A stretch of 64,000 nucleotides of DNA from Bacteroides fragilis (GCF_002849695.1 NZ_CP018937.1:1798001-1862000), one strand, 5' to 3'. Positions 26,439 to 34,677 are shown, counted from the stretch's first letter. Translations and numbers: made by a program. The notes: a model not told the origin generated them from the sequence alone.

Positions 26439-28012
26439 AACATAATGGTGAATGTACTACCGTGTCCAGGTTCGCTTTCTACACAAACTGTGCCTCCATG
26501 CTTCTCAATCATTGTTTTCACATAGTAGAGTCCCAGACCGTATCCTTTTACGTTATGGAGATTTCCGGTCGGTACACGGTAAAATTTGTCGAATATATGT
26601 TTTTGTTTCTCTTGTGCGATACCTATTCCCTCATCGGTGACTGAGATTTCTACTTTTCCGTTAACTTCTGTTTCACGACAGCGGATATGGATAACGGCTT
26701 TCTCTGGTGAGTATTTCACGGCATTGTCTATCAGATTACTCAGAATATTGCTGAAATGAGTCCGGTCGGCAAATACCGTAAGATCTTCTGGTTCTGTTTT
26801 ATAGTCAATGCTGACGGGTTTCTTTGCTTTGAGTCGGTGTTGCTCTGCTAATGTTTCGAGCAAAGGGATAAGAGTTATCTCTTCCGGGCGGAGTCGGAAA
26901 GCCTTACGCTGTTCCATACTCATCGTTAGTATCTGTTCGACCAGCCCACTGAGTCTTTGCAGTTGCTCCTGGCTGATATTTAGATATCTGTCTCGCTTTT
27001 CTTTCTCATCAGCTTGTCCGAAGTTTAGCAATGCGTCGTTGGCGGCATATGCCACAGCTATAGGGGTCTTTAATTCATGCGTGATGTTGTTGGTGAAATC
27101 ACTTTTCATTTCTTCCAGTGTTTTCTGTTTCAGCAATGTACGGATCAAGTACCAGAAAGAGAATCCTAATATCAACAAGATGATAAATGAAGTAATAAGT
27201 ATACCAGCCATCTGCCGGACAATAACTCCAGCTACAGAATCCATCCGGAGGCGGTAGAGCGAGTGTGAATGGATGTCGAAAGTATAGTCGTAAGTATGTG
27301 CATCCGGTCCGGGGATGTAGTCCGCTGTACCGGCAACTCCCAAGGTATCGGTAAAAAACTGAGTAGAATCGAGAGTGTGGCTGAAACGCAGATATTCTAT
27401 CCGATATGGAAGTGTTATTCCCCTTTCTTGCAGGTTTAGTGTCAGCAGGCTGTCGTAGGACTGAAAGTCGGGATCCATGATTATGTCAAGTCCCGAATGT
27501 AATCCCCTTTGAAAATAAGTAGCCAGTTCGAGCATGCTACTCTGATCTTTCAATAATAGGTCCAGACCACCTTTCGTTTGTAGCATGGCAGTTTTCACTT
27601 CCTGCGAAGTAGAGTCCTTGGGGATTACTTTTATTTCCTTTTGATCATTACGGACTACGATCAGGGTGTCCAGTTTTTTTTCGGTTCTAAGAATGGTGTC
27701 CTGTTGTACATCCATACCTTTGGGAACCTTCTCTTTATGAACTGTAGTGCTGCTGCGAACCAGTGTTCCACCTTCATCATTGTACCCGGCAGAGACAGAG
27801 ATCTCACCATGATCTTTGTCATCACGGCGCATGCATTCTATGCGTAGCATCATTTCATTATAATCACATGTGCGCATGGCCTCGGTAATGGAATGCTCCA
27901 TGTCTGTTTTCATGGTATGGTACATGCTGACCAACCAATATGTCTGGTAGGCAAAAATAGCTATTAAAGAGGCTATTACGAGTATGGCAATATGTTTTAT
28001 GGGGAGTTTCAT
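26435..28012 (-). CDS. Membrane sensor histidine kinase
   Basis: A 525-residue kinase. A TM helix at about 8-27 and another near 270-292 enclose a large periplasmic domain (about 240 residues) with no recognised ligand fold. The cytoplasmic part has the H-box N-I-T-H-E-L-K-T-P-I-A and ATPase motifs N-L-I-D-N-A-V-K-Y-S, T-D-E-G-I-G-I and G-L-G-L-Y-Y-V. It is the first gene of the pair. A minus-strand TATCTTTG (28025-28018) lies just upstream, but so close that transcription would start almost at the ATG. Confidence 0.92.
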   Translation of the reverse strand: MKLPIKHIAILVIASLIAIFAYQTYWLVSMYHTMKTDMEHSITEAMRTCDYNEMMLRIECMRRDDKDHGEISVSAGYNDEGGTLVRSSTTVHKEKVPKGMDVQQDTILRTEKKLDTLIVVRNDQKEIKVIPKDSTSQEVKTAMLQTKGGLDLLLKDQSSMLELATYFQRGLHSGLDIIMDPDFQSYDSLLTLNLQERGITLPYRIEYLRFSHTLDSTQFFTDTLGVAGTADYIPGPDAHTYDYTFDIHSHSLYRLRMDSVAGVIVRQMAGILITSFIILLILGFSFWYLIRTLLKQKTLEEMKSDFTNNITHELKTPIAVAYAANDALLNFGQADEKEKRDRYLNISQEQLQRLSGLVEQILTMSMEQRKAFRLRPEEITLIPLLETLAEQHRLKAKKPVSIDYKTEPEDLTVFADRTHFSNILSNLIDNAVKYSPEKAVIHIRCRETEVNGKVEISVTDEGIGIAQEKQKHIFDKFYRVPTGNLHNVKGYGLGLYYVKTMIEKHGGTVCVESEPGHGSTFTIML

Positions 28013-28365
28013 GCAAACAAAGATAATAGCAAACTTTCTGGATTATCACATCTGATAAGACTAAATAACACTAAAGTCAAAAACTACAGTGACGAAATAG
28101 CCTGATTAGCAGGATATTCGTGAAGTCAAAGAAAAATGAATAGTGAATTAGGTAACGATTGATTTTTGAGGTCAATTTCATTATTCTGCATTAATCTTCA
28201 AAGAACTCTCTTTCAGGCAAAGATAAAATATTTGTTTGTTACTTCGATAACTTGGATTGGAAATATATAAAATTGAGAATTTGTCTGCATATATACTGAG
28301 TTTCAAAAGATAGCTAATATGTCGATTTTTTAATGTATTGATAATGAATGTATAACTTATGTGTA
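28013..28365. other. AT-rich region without a gene
   Basis: About 350 bp between the kinase start and a truncated flavodoxin. Minus-strand -7-like octamers are seen at 28018-28025 and near 28218, but nothing else is recognisable. The right end is the breakpoint where the missing 5' part of the flavodoxin should be. Confidence 0.6.
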
Positions 28366-28366
28366 A

Positions 28367-28714
28367 GGTGCTGATTTGGATTGGCATGACAAGTCTTCAC
28401 GTAGCAGTGTGGAGATGTCAAATGCCAAATCACGCCCTGCATTAAAATCTAAACCGGAGAATCTTGCAGATTACGATATCATTTATATTGGTTTCCCTAT
28501 TTGGTGGAATTCAGTTCCGAGAATCATCAATACTTTTATTGAAAGCGGTGATTTTGCAGGTAAAATGATTATTCCGTTTGCTACATCGGGTAGCAGTAGT
28601 ATTTCTAATGCGGAAAAAGAGTTGCAGGAAACCTATCCTGATATGAAATGGCAGAAGGGCCGCCTTTTGAATGGTGCGACGAAGGAAGATATTAAGAAAT
28701 GGACTAAAAAATAA
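28367..28714 (+). pseudogene. 5'-truncated flavodoxin
   Basis: The frame opens directly after TAA (28364-28366) with G-A-D-L-D-W-H-D-K, then R-S-S-V-E-M and the flavodoxin segment Y-D-I-I-Y-I-G-F-P-I-W-W-N and P-F-A-T-S-G-S-S-S-I. Intact relatives carry about 45-50 residues before this point, including the FMN phosphate loop (Y-F-S-x-T-G-N-T type), and none of that is present upstream. A TTG at 28376 could start a 112-residue protein, but without the phosphate loop it should not bind FMN. The 3' end is intact and six bases from the flavin reductase gene. Confidence 0.8.
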
Positions 28715-28720
28715 ATTGTT

Positions 28721-29281
28721 ATGAGAAAGAATTTTGGGGCAAAGCCCTTTACTTATCCGCAGCCGGTGTTTATTATCGCTGCTTATGATGAAAATGGTAC
28801 TCCCAATGCTATGAATGCGGCTTGGGGTGGTATCAGCGAGATGCATGAAATTAGTATTTGTATTAGTGAGGGACATAAAACGACAGCCAATATACTGAAG
28901 CGTAAGGCTTTTACCGTAAGTATGGCAGAGGTCGGACAGGTAGTTGGCTGTGATTACGTGGGTATTGTTTCCGGTAATAAGGTTTCGGATAAATTTGCTC
29001 GTGCAGGTTTCCATGCTACTCGTTCGGAGTTTGTAGATGCACCGTTGATCGACGAATTATCCGTAGTGCTGGAATGTATCTTGAAGGATTATAATCCTGA
29101 AACCTGCATTTTGCGTGGTGAGATAATAAACGTAAGTGTAGATGAACGTGTTCTCGACGAAAATGGTAAGGTGGATGTATCCAAAGTGTCTCCTATTATA
29201 TTCGATCCGTTCAATAACGATTACCTGGAAGTGGGTAAAAAGGTAGGTAACGCCTTTTCGGATGGGAAGAGATTGAAATAA
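28721..29281 (+). CDS. Flavin reductase / flavoredoxin-like protein
   Basis: A 186-residue FMN-binding split-barrel protein. The N-terminal P-Q-P-V-F-I-I-A-A-Y-D, N-A-M-N-A-A-W-G and the later D-Y-V-G-I-V-S-G-N-K-V-S-D-K-F are typical of the flavoredoxin branch, which passes electrons through bound FMN. It probably formed an operon with the flavodoxin, whose 5' end has been lost, so its promoter may now be different. Confidence 0.85.
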   Translation: MRKNFGAKPFTYPQPVFIIAAYDENGTPNAMNAAWGGISEMHEISICISEGHKTTANILKRKAFTVSMAEVGQVVGCDYVGIVSGNKVSDKFARAGFHATRSEFVDAPLIDELSVVLECILKDYNPETCILRGEIINVSVDERVLDENGKVDVSKVSPIIFDPFNNDYLEVGKKVGNAFSDGKRLK

Positions 29282-29560
29282 GGAGTAGCATTATATATGA
29301 AAGAAATAAGATTACAATTGACGATGATATTCAGATAGCAGCCAACGTGCAACTTATATCGAATAATCATGATCTTGACAATTGCTCGATTATTACTTGT
29401 AAGCCGGTGTATATTTGTAACAGGGCATGGATAGGAGCAGGGGCTGGGAGTTACAATCGGTGAGAATAGTGTTGTAGGAGCGGGCAGTGTTGTGACTAAG
29501 GATGTAGAACCGAACACGATTGTGGCAGGTAATCCTGCTATGGTAATTCGGAGGATTTAG
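29282..29560 (+). pseudogene. Decayed hexapeptide-repeat acetyltransferase
   Basis: Directly after the flavin reductase stop, one frame reads I-A-A-N-V-Q-L-I-S-N-N-H-D-L and [11 protein letters not shown], then is lost. Another frame resumes as [20 protein letters not shown] and ends [13 protein letters not shown] at 29558-29560. These are left-handed beta-helix repeats and the C-terminus of a maltose/galactoside O-acetyltransferase-like enzyme. The usual T-I-L-P between the two parts is missing, which fits a small deletion causing the frameshift. The N-terminal third is absent. Confidence 0.8.
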
Positions 29561-29588
29561 ATTTTTCGATTATTGGTTGTGGAAAATA

Positions 29589-29739
29589 TAAGAATAAAAA
29601 GGGGATGTCATAACTCTTTTTACCACGGAGTAGCACAGAGTATCACAGAGTCTTTTTACTAATAATCAACAACTTAAAATCACCTCTGTGTTACTCTGTG
29701 TCCTCTGTGGTTGATTTTGACACATCCTCTTTTATTCTT
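29589..29739. repeat. CCACAGAG-family inverted repeat, copy C, with extended arms
   Basis: A nested palindrome of about 150 bp. Outer arms are AAGAATAAAAAGGGGATGTC near 29590 and its near-complement ending in TTTTATTCTT at 29739. Inner arms are CCACGGAGTAGCACAGAG with ATCACAGAG (29623-29650) and CTCTGTGTTACTCTGTG with TCCTCTGTGG (29684-29710). It lies between the decayed acetyltransferase and the convergent iron-sulfur gene. Confidence 0.7.
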
Positions 29740-29797
29740 GTGAACCCTCGTTTGGGCTTCTTCCATTTGTTATTCTTCGTTTGTTGCTTGTGGAGAT

Positions 29798-30499
29798 TCA
29801 GACAATATTCCTCTTTATATATGTTTGTGTTCTGGGACAATGCACAAGGCATTTCAAACAGGTACTACATCCATGTATATTAACGATTTCATCTCTTGAA
29901 ACAGATCTACTCCAAACTTTACCTTTAAGAACCTTTCTCTCGCAGATATTGACGCAAGTAATGCAATTACCGCATTTTGGAGATAGAGGTTCATGCAATA
30001 CCGTTTCCAGTGGAGCATCAGTTAAAACCGTACCGAGACATTGTGCTGCACCATATTCAGGAGTAATTAACAGGTTGTTTTTCCCAATCCACCCTAATCC
30101 GCCAAGTAGTGCAACGGTTTTATGGGGCAATACTGATTCTTTTGTTTCAAAATTGAATACGCCATCAGCCACTAATCCTGTATCGGATTGCGATATGGCT
30201 TTATACCCCTTTCCGGTGATGAACTTGGCCAATTCGTCTGCTATTTCTCCCGCCTTATGTTCGGTTTGCGAATATTCATCATCGTCGAAATTGTAATTAT
30301 CCGCTATCCGTGCTTGTACGTAGTCGGGAATATTAAATACCATTTTAGCATATTCTGCGGTTAGCGGGAGTGCAAAAACAATGGCGTTCGGGAGTTGTCT
30401 GTTTTGCTTTTCATTCAAATGCGATATGCCGACAAAGCGTATCAGTTCTGCTCCTTGATTTTTTAATTCGTTTTCTATCTCTGGGTTTAAGTATTTCAT
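29798..30499 (-). CDS. QueG-like double 4Fe-4S cluster protein
   Basis: A 233-residue cytoplasmic protein related to the C-terminal part of epoxyqueuosine reductase (QueG). It has G-W-I-G-K-N-N-L-L-I-T and T-D-A-P-L-E, then two ferredoxin-like cysteine clusters: C-G-N-C-I-T-C-V-N-I-C and C-S-T-C-L-K-C-L-V-H-C-P. It is shorter than QueG (about 350-380), so queuosine function is doubtful; a redox role is safer. It overlaps the upstream regulator gene by four bases. A second, broken copy of its first 38 codons lies at 32529-32642. Confidence 0.82.
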   Translation of the reverse strand: MKYLNPEIENELKNQGAELIRFVGISHLNEKQNRQLPNAIVFALPLTAEYAKMVFNIPDYVQARIADNYNFDDDEYSQTEHKAGEIADELAKFITGKGYKAISQSDTGLVADGVFNFETKESVLPHKTVALLGGLGWIGKNNLLITPEYGAAQCLGTVLTDAPLETVLHEPLSPKCGNCITCVNICERKVLKGKVWSRSVSRDEIVNIHGCSTCLKCLVHCPRTQTYIKRNIV

Positions 30500-31623
30500 G
30501 TTTCTTTTTTTGTAATAGGGATATAAATATCTGTTATAAGCTCCGCAGCCGGAGTTTTTTCGGGAGTGTTGATGTAAGTCTCAAAGGTGAGCTGTTCTCG
30601 CAGGGCATAATCGCTTGTCGGCAACCAGTCAAGGTAAATATGGCGGTACACCTTATTTAGTTCATGATAAAACCCTTTGAAACGAAAGATTGCATATTCT
30701 CCCGCATGAATCTCATAAACGCCAAAGCCTTTCGGCATTTCAAATGATTTGGGCAATATTACCCCAATCATAAAACGGCTTTGTTCTTCTGGCGTGATAT
30801 ACGGATAATCGAGAGTCAAACTCATGTATTTACATCCTTTTGAAGACAATTCATATTTTTCGGAAAATTGTAGCAACTGCTTCCACAAAACAGAGAAGCT
30901 ATGGATGACATTATTTGTTCTTTCCAATTTCAAGTATGCGATTCGGATACCAGATATTTTTTCAATACTTGGTTCAATTCGTATCGGATTCTTTCTTTCA
31001 GGATTGACGTTTGAATGCTTTTTGCGAAATTCCGGAATGGAACAATTGAAATAACTCTTGAATGCCCTCGAAAGTGTATGCTTGTTCTGATAATTGATTT
31101 GCCCGAGAAGTTTCGGGACACTTATATCAGTTGTTATTAGCTTAAATGCAATGTACTCTAATCTCAGTCGTTGAATGTACATTCCCATATTTTCGCCACA
31201 AACTGCTTTGAAAAGCCTGCGAAAATAATATTTGGAGATACCTGCAACATGCGATAGCTTTTCGGAATCAAGGTCGTCAAACAAATGGCGGTTGATATAC
31301 TCCTGAACTCTTATAATCAAATCATATTGCACATGAGCCGTATTGATCTTTTGTTTCCACCTCTTGATATTCGGAAGTCGTTTGGACATTTCCGCTCTCA
31401 ATTCTTCCGAAGTGAGATTGACTCCTGTCTCTTTATAATATTCTTCGGGGAAAAGCCCCCAAAGATAAATGAGATAATCCATTGAGAAATCATAGAGTTT
31501 AACCCCGTTGTGCAAACAATAGTCGCAATACTCCACATTTTGGTTTGCTTTAAGATTGGTATAATCTATGTCTAATGGGATTCCACACGTTTGGCAATAT
31601 TTTGTTTCAGCATTGATTTTCAT
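30496..31623 (-). CDS. AraC-family regulator with N-terminal zinc ribbon and GyrI-like domain
   Basis: A 375-residue regulator in three parts. Residues 1-90 carry a zinc ribbon (C10-Q-T-C13 and C33-D-Y-C36) plus a conserved helical tail. Residues about 100-205 are the AraC DNA-binding domain (L-S-H-V-A-G-I-S-K-Y-Y-F-R-R-L-F-K, and H-T-L-S-R-A-F-K). Residues about 225-375 resemble the GyrI/SOUL-type small-molecule binding fold. The ATG at 31623 is preferred over the TTG at 31647 because the -7 box overlaps the latter. It is coupled to the QueG-like gene and is the best local candidate to bind the repeats at 32900 and 34868. Confidence 0.85.
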   Translation of the reverse strand: MKINAETKYCQTCGIPLDIDYTNLKANQNVEYCDYCLHNGVKLYDFSMDYLIYLWGLFPEEYYKETGVNLTSEELRAEMSKRLPNIKRWKQKINTAHVQYDLIIRVQEYINRHLFDDLDSEKLSHVAGISKYYFRRLFKAVCGENMGMYIQRLRLEYIAFKLITTDISVPKLLGQINYQNKHTLSRAFKSYFNCSIPEFRKKHSNVNPERKNPIRIEPSIEKISGIRIAYLKLERTNNVIHSFSVLWKQLLQFSEKYELSSKGCKYMSLTLDYPYITPEEQSRFMIGVILPKSFEMPKGFGVYEIHAGEYAIFRFKGFYHELNKVYRHIYLDWLPTSDYALREQLTFETYINTPEKTPAAELITDIYIPITKKET

Positions 31624-31644
31624 ATATTTCTTGTTCTTGGGGTG

Positions 31645-31652
31645 CAAAGTTA
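31645..31652 (-). promoter_or_regulatory. -7 box of the AraC-type regulator gene
   Basis: On the minus strand TAACTTTG (31652 to 31645) is a full match to TAnnTTTG, 21 bases before the ATG at 31623. No -33 box or copy of the 21-bp direct repeat was found upstream, so there is no sign of autoregulation through that element. Confidence 0.6.
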
Positions 31653-32166
31653 ATCAATAGATTGTGCTAAAGGTTACCATAAGTAGTCTTCTTTTAAAAG
31701 AAAATAGGGAATGCCTTAATATAATTATAGATTCAATACTTTACATATAGAAATGGGTGATTATATTTTCATTAGTGTAAAATTTCTTTCTGTTAGGATT
31801 CTATTTAATAATTTGAGGGTACCCCTTAACTATAAATTAGCATTATTGATTTTCCCTTGCATCACTTAACCAAACTTGCTCTTATCTCTGTGTTAGGAGA
31901 AGAAGCAAAAACAGATCGTTTTATCGTGATAAGTGAAAGAACAGCGGCGGATAAAGTTGGTGGTTATTTCGGTGTCCAACCTGGACATCCGGAATAGATA
32001 AATTATACAGCCTACGCCTGAAATTGAATATTTGCCGGGTTCTTTTATTTCCCCTTTTGTGTTCTTTATCACTTCCTCACGTTCTTTACTTTGCATCCCA
32101 AAACTTTCCCGTCGTCGTGCCTGTTTCAGGACATACGCGCGATGCGGAACTAAAAATCAGAGTATT
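31653..32166. other. Intergenic region with a possible gene remnant
   Basis: About 510 bp. One open stretch from 31836 to the TAG at 31995 encodes 53 residues without an ATG (A-L-I-S-V-L-G-E-E-A-K, then V-I-S-E-R-T-A-A-D-K-V-G-G-Y-F-G-V). The amino-acid make-up looks protein-like, suggesting the 3' end of a lost gene, but no family was recognised. The rest is AT-rich and shows nothing clear. Confidence 0.4.
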
Positions 32167-32601
32167 ATGGATGAAAAAGAAAGGAATGCAGGAGGGACGC
32201 TAACCACGAACTTACCGGATCTGGCATGTTACATGCAGTCGGTGATCGGACAGTTGGAAGCGGACAAGAAACGTTCGGCGGTACATACGTACACGTATGC
32301 GCTGAAATCTGTTACGGAGTTTTACGGGGGTGAAGGAACACCGATGCCGGTGGGTGAAGTTTTCACTCCGGGCAGGTTGAAGGAGTATGAGGAATGGATG
32401 AAACTGGAAGGGGCGCGAAAGAGAAGCTCCGGCAAGGAAGGGGCGCAAAAGATAGATAGGGGGCCGAAAGGGTTGAGCCTCAATACCATCTCTACCTACA
32501 TGCGTGATTTGAAGGCGGTGTACAATCGGTTCGGGAGTTGTCTGTTTGGCCTTTCGTCCAAATGCGATATGCCGACAAAGCGAACCAGTCCTGCTCCATG
32601 A
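32167..32601 (+). pseudogene. Truncated tyrosine-type integrase fused to foreign sequence
   Basis: From the ATG at 32167 the first 120 residues match the N-terminal part of Bacteroides tyrosine recombinases: a SAM-like core-binding domain with S-A-V-H-T-Y-T-Y-A-L-K-S and G-L-S-L-N-T-I-S-T-Y-M-R-D-L-K-A-V-Y-N-R. At about 32528 the sequence changes to the antisense strand of a QueG-like gene copy, and the frame stops at 32601. The catalytic domain with the R-H-R-Y residues is entirely missing. The product could not recombine DNA. Confidence 0.8.
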
Positions 32602-32818
32602 TTTTTTAATTCATTTTCTATTTCTTGGTTTAAGTATTTCATGTTTCTTTTTTTGTAATAGGGATATAAATATCTGTTATAAACTCCGCAGCCGGAGTTT
32701 TTTCGGGAGTGTTGATGTAAGTTTCAAAGGTGAACTGTTCCCGCAGGGTATAATCACTTGTCGGCAACCGGTCGAGGTAATTATAGCCGTACACCTTTAT
32801 TCAGTTCATGATAAAACC
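32529..32818 (-). pseudogene. Diverged second copy of the AraC-regulator/QueG junction
   Basis: These 290 bp match 30386-30674 at roughly 90 percent identity. On the minus strand they hold the last part of an AraC/GyrI-type gene (ending at 32639) and the first 38 codons of a QueG-like gene (ATG at 32642), with the same ATGA overlap. The QueG part keeps its frame with conservative changes; the AraC part has gained one base near 32790 that breaks the frame. Both genes are cut off, one by the integrase fragment and the other by unrelated sequence at about 32819. Confidence 0.85.
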
Positions 32819-32897
32819 ACGCCGATACTCAGTATCGCACCCCCCTACTGCCAGTTGAATCCACCAGGCCGAACAGCAGGTAGACGCCTAATTGCAG

Positions 32898-32966
32898 AAT
32901 CTGTAATTCGGGTTATATTCCCCGTAATTTATCTACTAAGTATGTTCTCTTAACCACATACCTTTG
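32898..32966 (+). promoter_or_regulatory. Promoter with 21-bp-spaced direct repeat, upstream of the flavodoxin gene
   Basis: The 19-mer AATCTGTAATTCGGGTTAT (32898-32916) includes half-site TCTGTAATTC at 32900; a second half-site CCCGTAATTT begins at 32921, 21 bp later. The -7 box TACCTTTG (32959-32966) starts 38 bp after the second half-site. The arrangement is repeated exactly at 34868-34934. Direct repeats two helical turns apart are typical of AraC-family activators. No -33 box is evident, in line with activator dependence. Confidence 0.7.
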
Positions 32967-33002
32967 TAACATGAAAAACAACAATTTAAACAATAGATAA
33001 TT

Positions 33003-33551
33003 ATGAGCAAGAAAGTATTGATTTTATCATCCAGTCCGCGACGCGGTGGAAATTCTGATACACTTTGTGATGAGTTTATGCGTGGAGCCACAGAGGCAGG
33101 GAACGAAGTGAAAAAGGTTTTTCTACGGGACAAGACCATCCACTATTGTACGGGATGCGGCGTATGCAGCCAATATAAGAAGCCGTGCCCTCAGAAAGAT
33201 GATGCGGCGGAAATTATTGAGAAAATGTTATCGGCCGATGTTATCGTTTTAGCGACACCCGTTTATTTTTATGCAATGAGTGCACAGTTGAAAACGTTAC
33301 TCGACCGTTGTTGCGGCCCTTATACCGAAATGATTAATAAGGAGTTTTATTTTCTCGCTTCTGCTGCCGAGGGTAAAGAGGGACTTCCTTATTTGGAACA
33401 TGTATTCGATAACCTCATGGGATTTATCGATTGCCTGGAAAATCCGGTAGTGAAAGGTAAAGTGCTTGCTACCGGTGTTTGGCATGTGGGTGAAATAAAA
33501 GGTAATCCGGCATTGGCAGAAGCATATGAAATGGGGAAACAGATTTCATAA
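33003..33551 (+). CDS. Flavodoxin-family protein with iron-sulfur flavoprotein cysteine motif
   Basis: A 182-residue FMN-binding protein of the NADPH-dependent FMN reductase/ISF group. The phosphate loop is S-S-S-P-R-R-G-G-N-S-D-T. The motif C-T-G-C-G-V-C-S-Q-Y-K-K-P-C (about residues 49-62) has the C-x2-C-x2-C-x6-C spacing known for iron-sulfur flavoproteins, so it may hold a 4Fe-4S cluster as well as FMN. It is followed 49 bp downstream by an alcohol dehydrogenase, probably in one operon driven by the direct-repeat promoter. Confidence 0.87.
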   Translation: MSKKVLILSSSPRRGGNSDTLCDEFMRGATEAGNEVKKVFLRDKTIHYCTGCGVCSQYKKPCPQKDDAAEIIEKMLSADVIVLATPVYFYAMSAQLKTLLDRCCGPYTEMINKEFYFLASAAEGKEGLPYLEHVFDNLMGFIDCLENPVVKGKVLATGVWHVGEIKGNPALAEAYEMGKQIS

Positions 33552-33600
33552 TATAGATTGGTATAGAATAAATTATTTCAAAACATAATCCTAAAACAGT

Positions 33601-34677
33601 ATGGAAACAAAGACAGTAAAAGCTTACGGAACAGAATCGGCTGAAACACCGCTTCATCGTTTGGATATTCAGCGTCGTTCACTTCTACCGAACGATGTGG
33701 AAATTGATATTTTATATTGTGGAATTTGTCACTCAGACCTTCATTCTGTGCATAATGACTGGGGCGGAACTATTTATCCCATAGTTCCCGGACATGAGAT
33801 TGTAGGACGTGTTACAGGAATTGGTTCGGATGTGACGAAATTTAAGGTTGGTGATTTAGCTGGTATTGGTTGCATTGTCGATAGTTGCGGACATTGCGAA
33901 CACTGTCACAACGGTGAAGAGCAATATTGTGATGAAGGCTGGACTGTTGTTTTTAATTCGCCCGATAAATATCTTGGCGGACAGACCTATGGCGGTTTTT
34001 CGCAAGCTATTGTGGCCGATGCCAATTATGTACTGAAACTTCCTGAGACGATTGATCTTGCAGCATCAGCTCCCATTTTGTGTGCAGGAATTACCGTTTA
34101 TTCGCCATTGAAGCATTGGGGGGCAGGTCCCGGAAAGAAAGTAGGTATTGTCGGTATGGGTGGGTTAGGCCACATGGCAATAAAGATTGCCAAGGCGATG
34201 GGAGCCCATGTTACTGTGTTTACAACATCTCCTTCAAAAATGAATACAGCCAGAGAATTGGGTGCAGACGAAGCTGTTCTGTCCACCGACTCCAGACAGA
34301 TGGAATATCAGACTCGTTTTGATATGATCCTGGATACGGTTTCCGCACGGCATGACGTAAATATGTATCTGAATGCCTTGAAAGTGGACGGTAGTCTCGT
34401 TTTAGTTGGTCTTCCTAACCAACCGCTTGAAGTCGGTGCATTCAATATTGTAAATGGCCGCAAAAGTTTCTCCGGTTCCAATATTGGCGGTATTGCCGAA
34501 ACACAAGAGGTGATTGATTTCTGTGCGGAACATCATATTACGGCTCAGATAGAGTTGATTGGTGTTGATCAGATAAACGAAGCCTTCCGACGTTTGGAGA
34601 AGAATGATGTCAAGTACCGTTTTGTGATTGACATGAAAGCGAAAAAAGTTTCTCCGAATACCGATAATGTGATGTAA
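33601..34677 (+). CDS. Zinc-dependent alcohol dehydrogenase, CAD/YahK-like
   Basis: A 358-residue medium-chain dehydrogenase that interconverts aldehydes and alcohols. Catalytic zinc ligands are in C-G-I-C-H-S-D-L-H and G-H-E; the structural zinc loop is C-G-H-C-E-H-C with a fourth cysteine in E-Q-Y-C. The Rossmann motif G-M-G-G-L-G-H is followed by T-T-S-P-S-K, a pattern that favours NADP(H). The cinnamyl-alcohol-dehydrogenase branch usually reduces aldehydes. A strong terminator follows at 34743. Confidence 0.93.
   Translation: METKTVKAYGTESAETPLHRLDIQRRSLLPNDVEIDILYCGICHSDLHSVHNDWGGTIYPIVPGHEIVGRVTGIGSDVTKFKVGDLAGIGCIVDSCGHCEHCHNGEEQYCDEGWTVVFNSPDKYLGGQTYGGFSQAIVADANYVLKLPETIDLAASAPILCAGITVYSPLKHWGAGPGKKVGIVGMGGLGHMAIKIAKAMGAHVTVFTTSPSKMNTARELGADEAVLSTDSRQMEYQTRFDMILDTVSARHDVNMYLNALKVDGSLVLVGLPNQPLEVGAFNIVNGRKSFSGSNIGGIAETQEVIDFCAEHHITAQIELIGVDQINEAFRRLEKNDVKYRFVIDMKAKKVSPNTDNVM

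Noticed and set aside
28181..28387. A 68-residue minus-strand frame in the AT-rich gap next to the truncated flavodoxin
   Set aside because: Composition is typical of random AT-rich DNA and it crosses the flavodoxin breakpoint.
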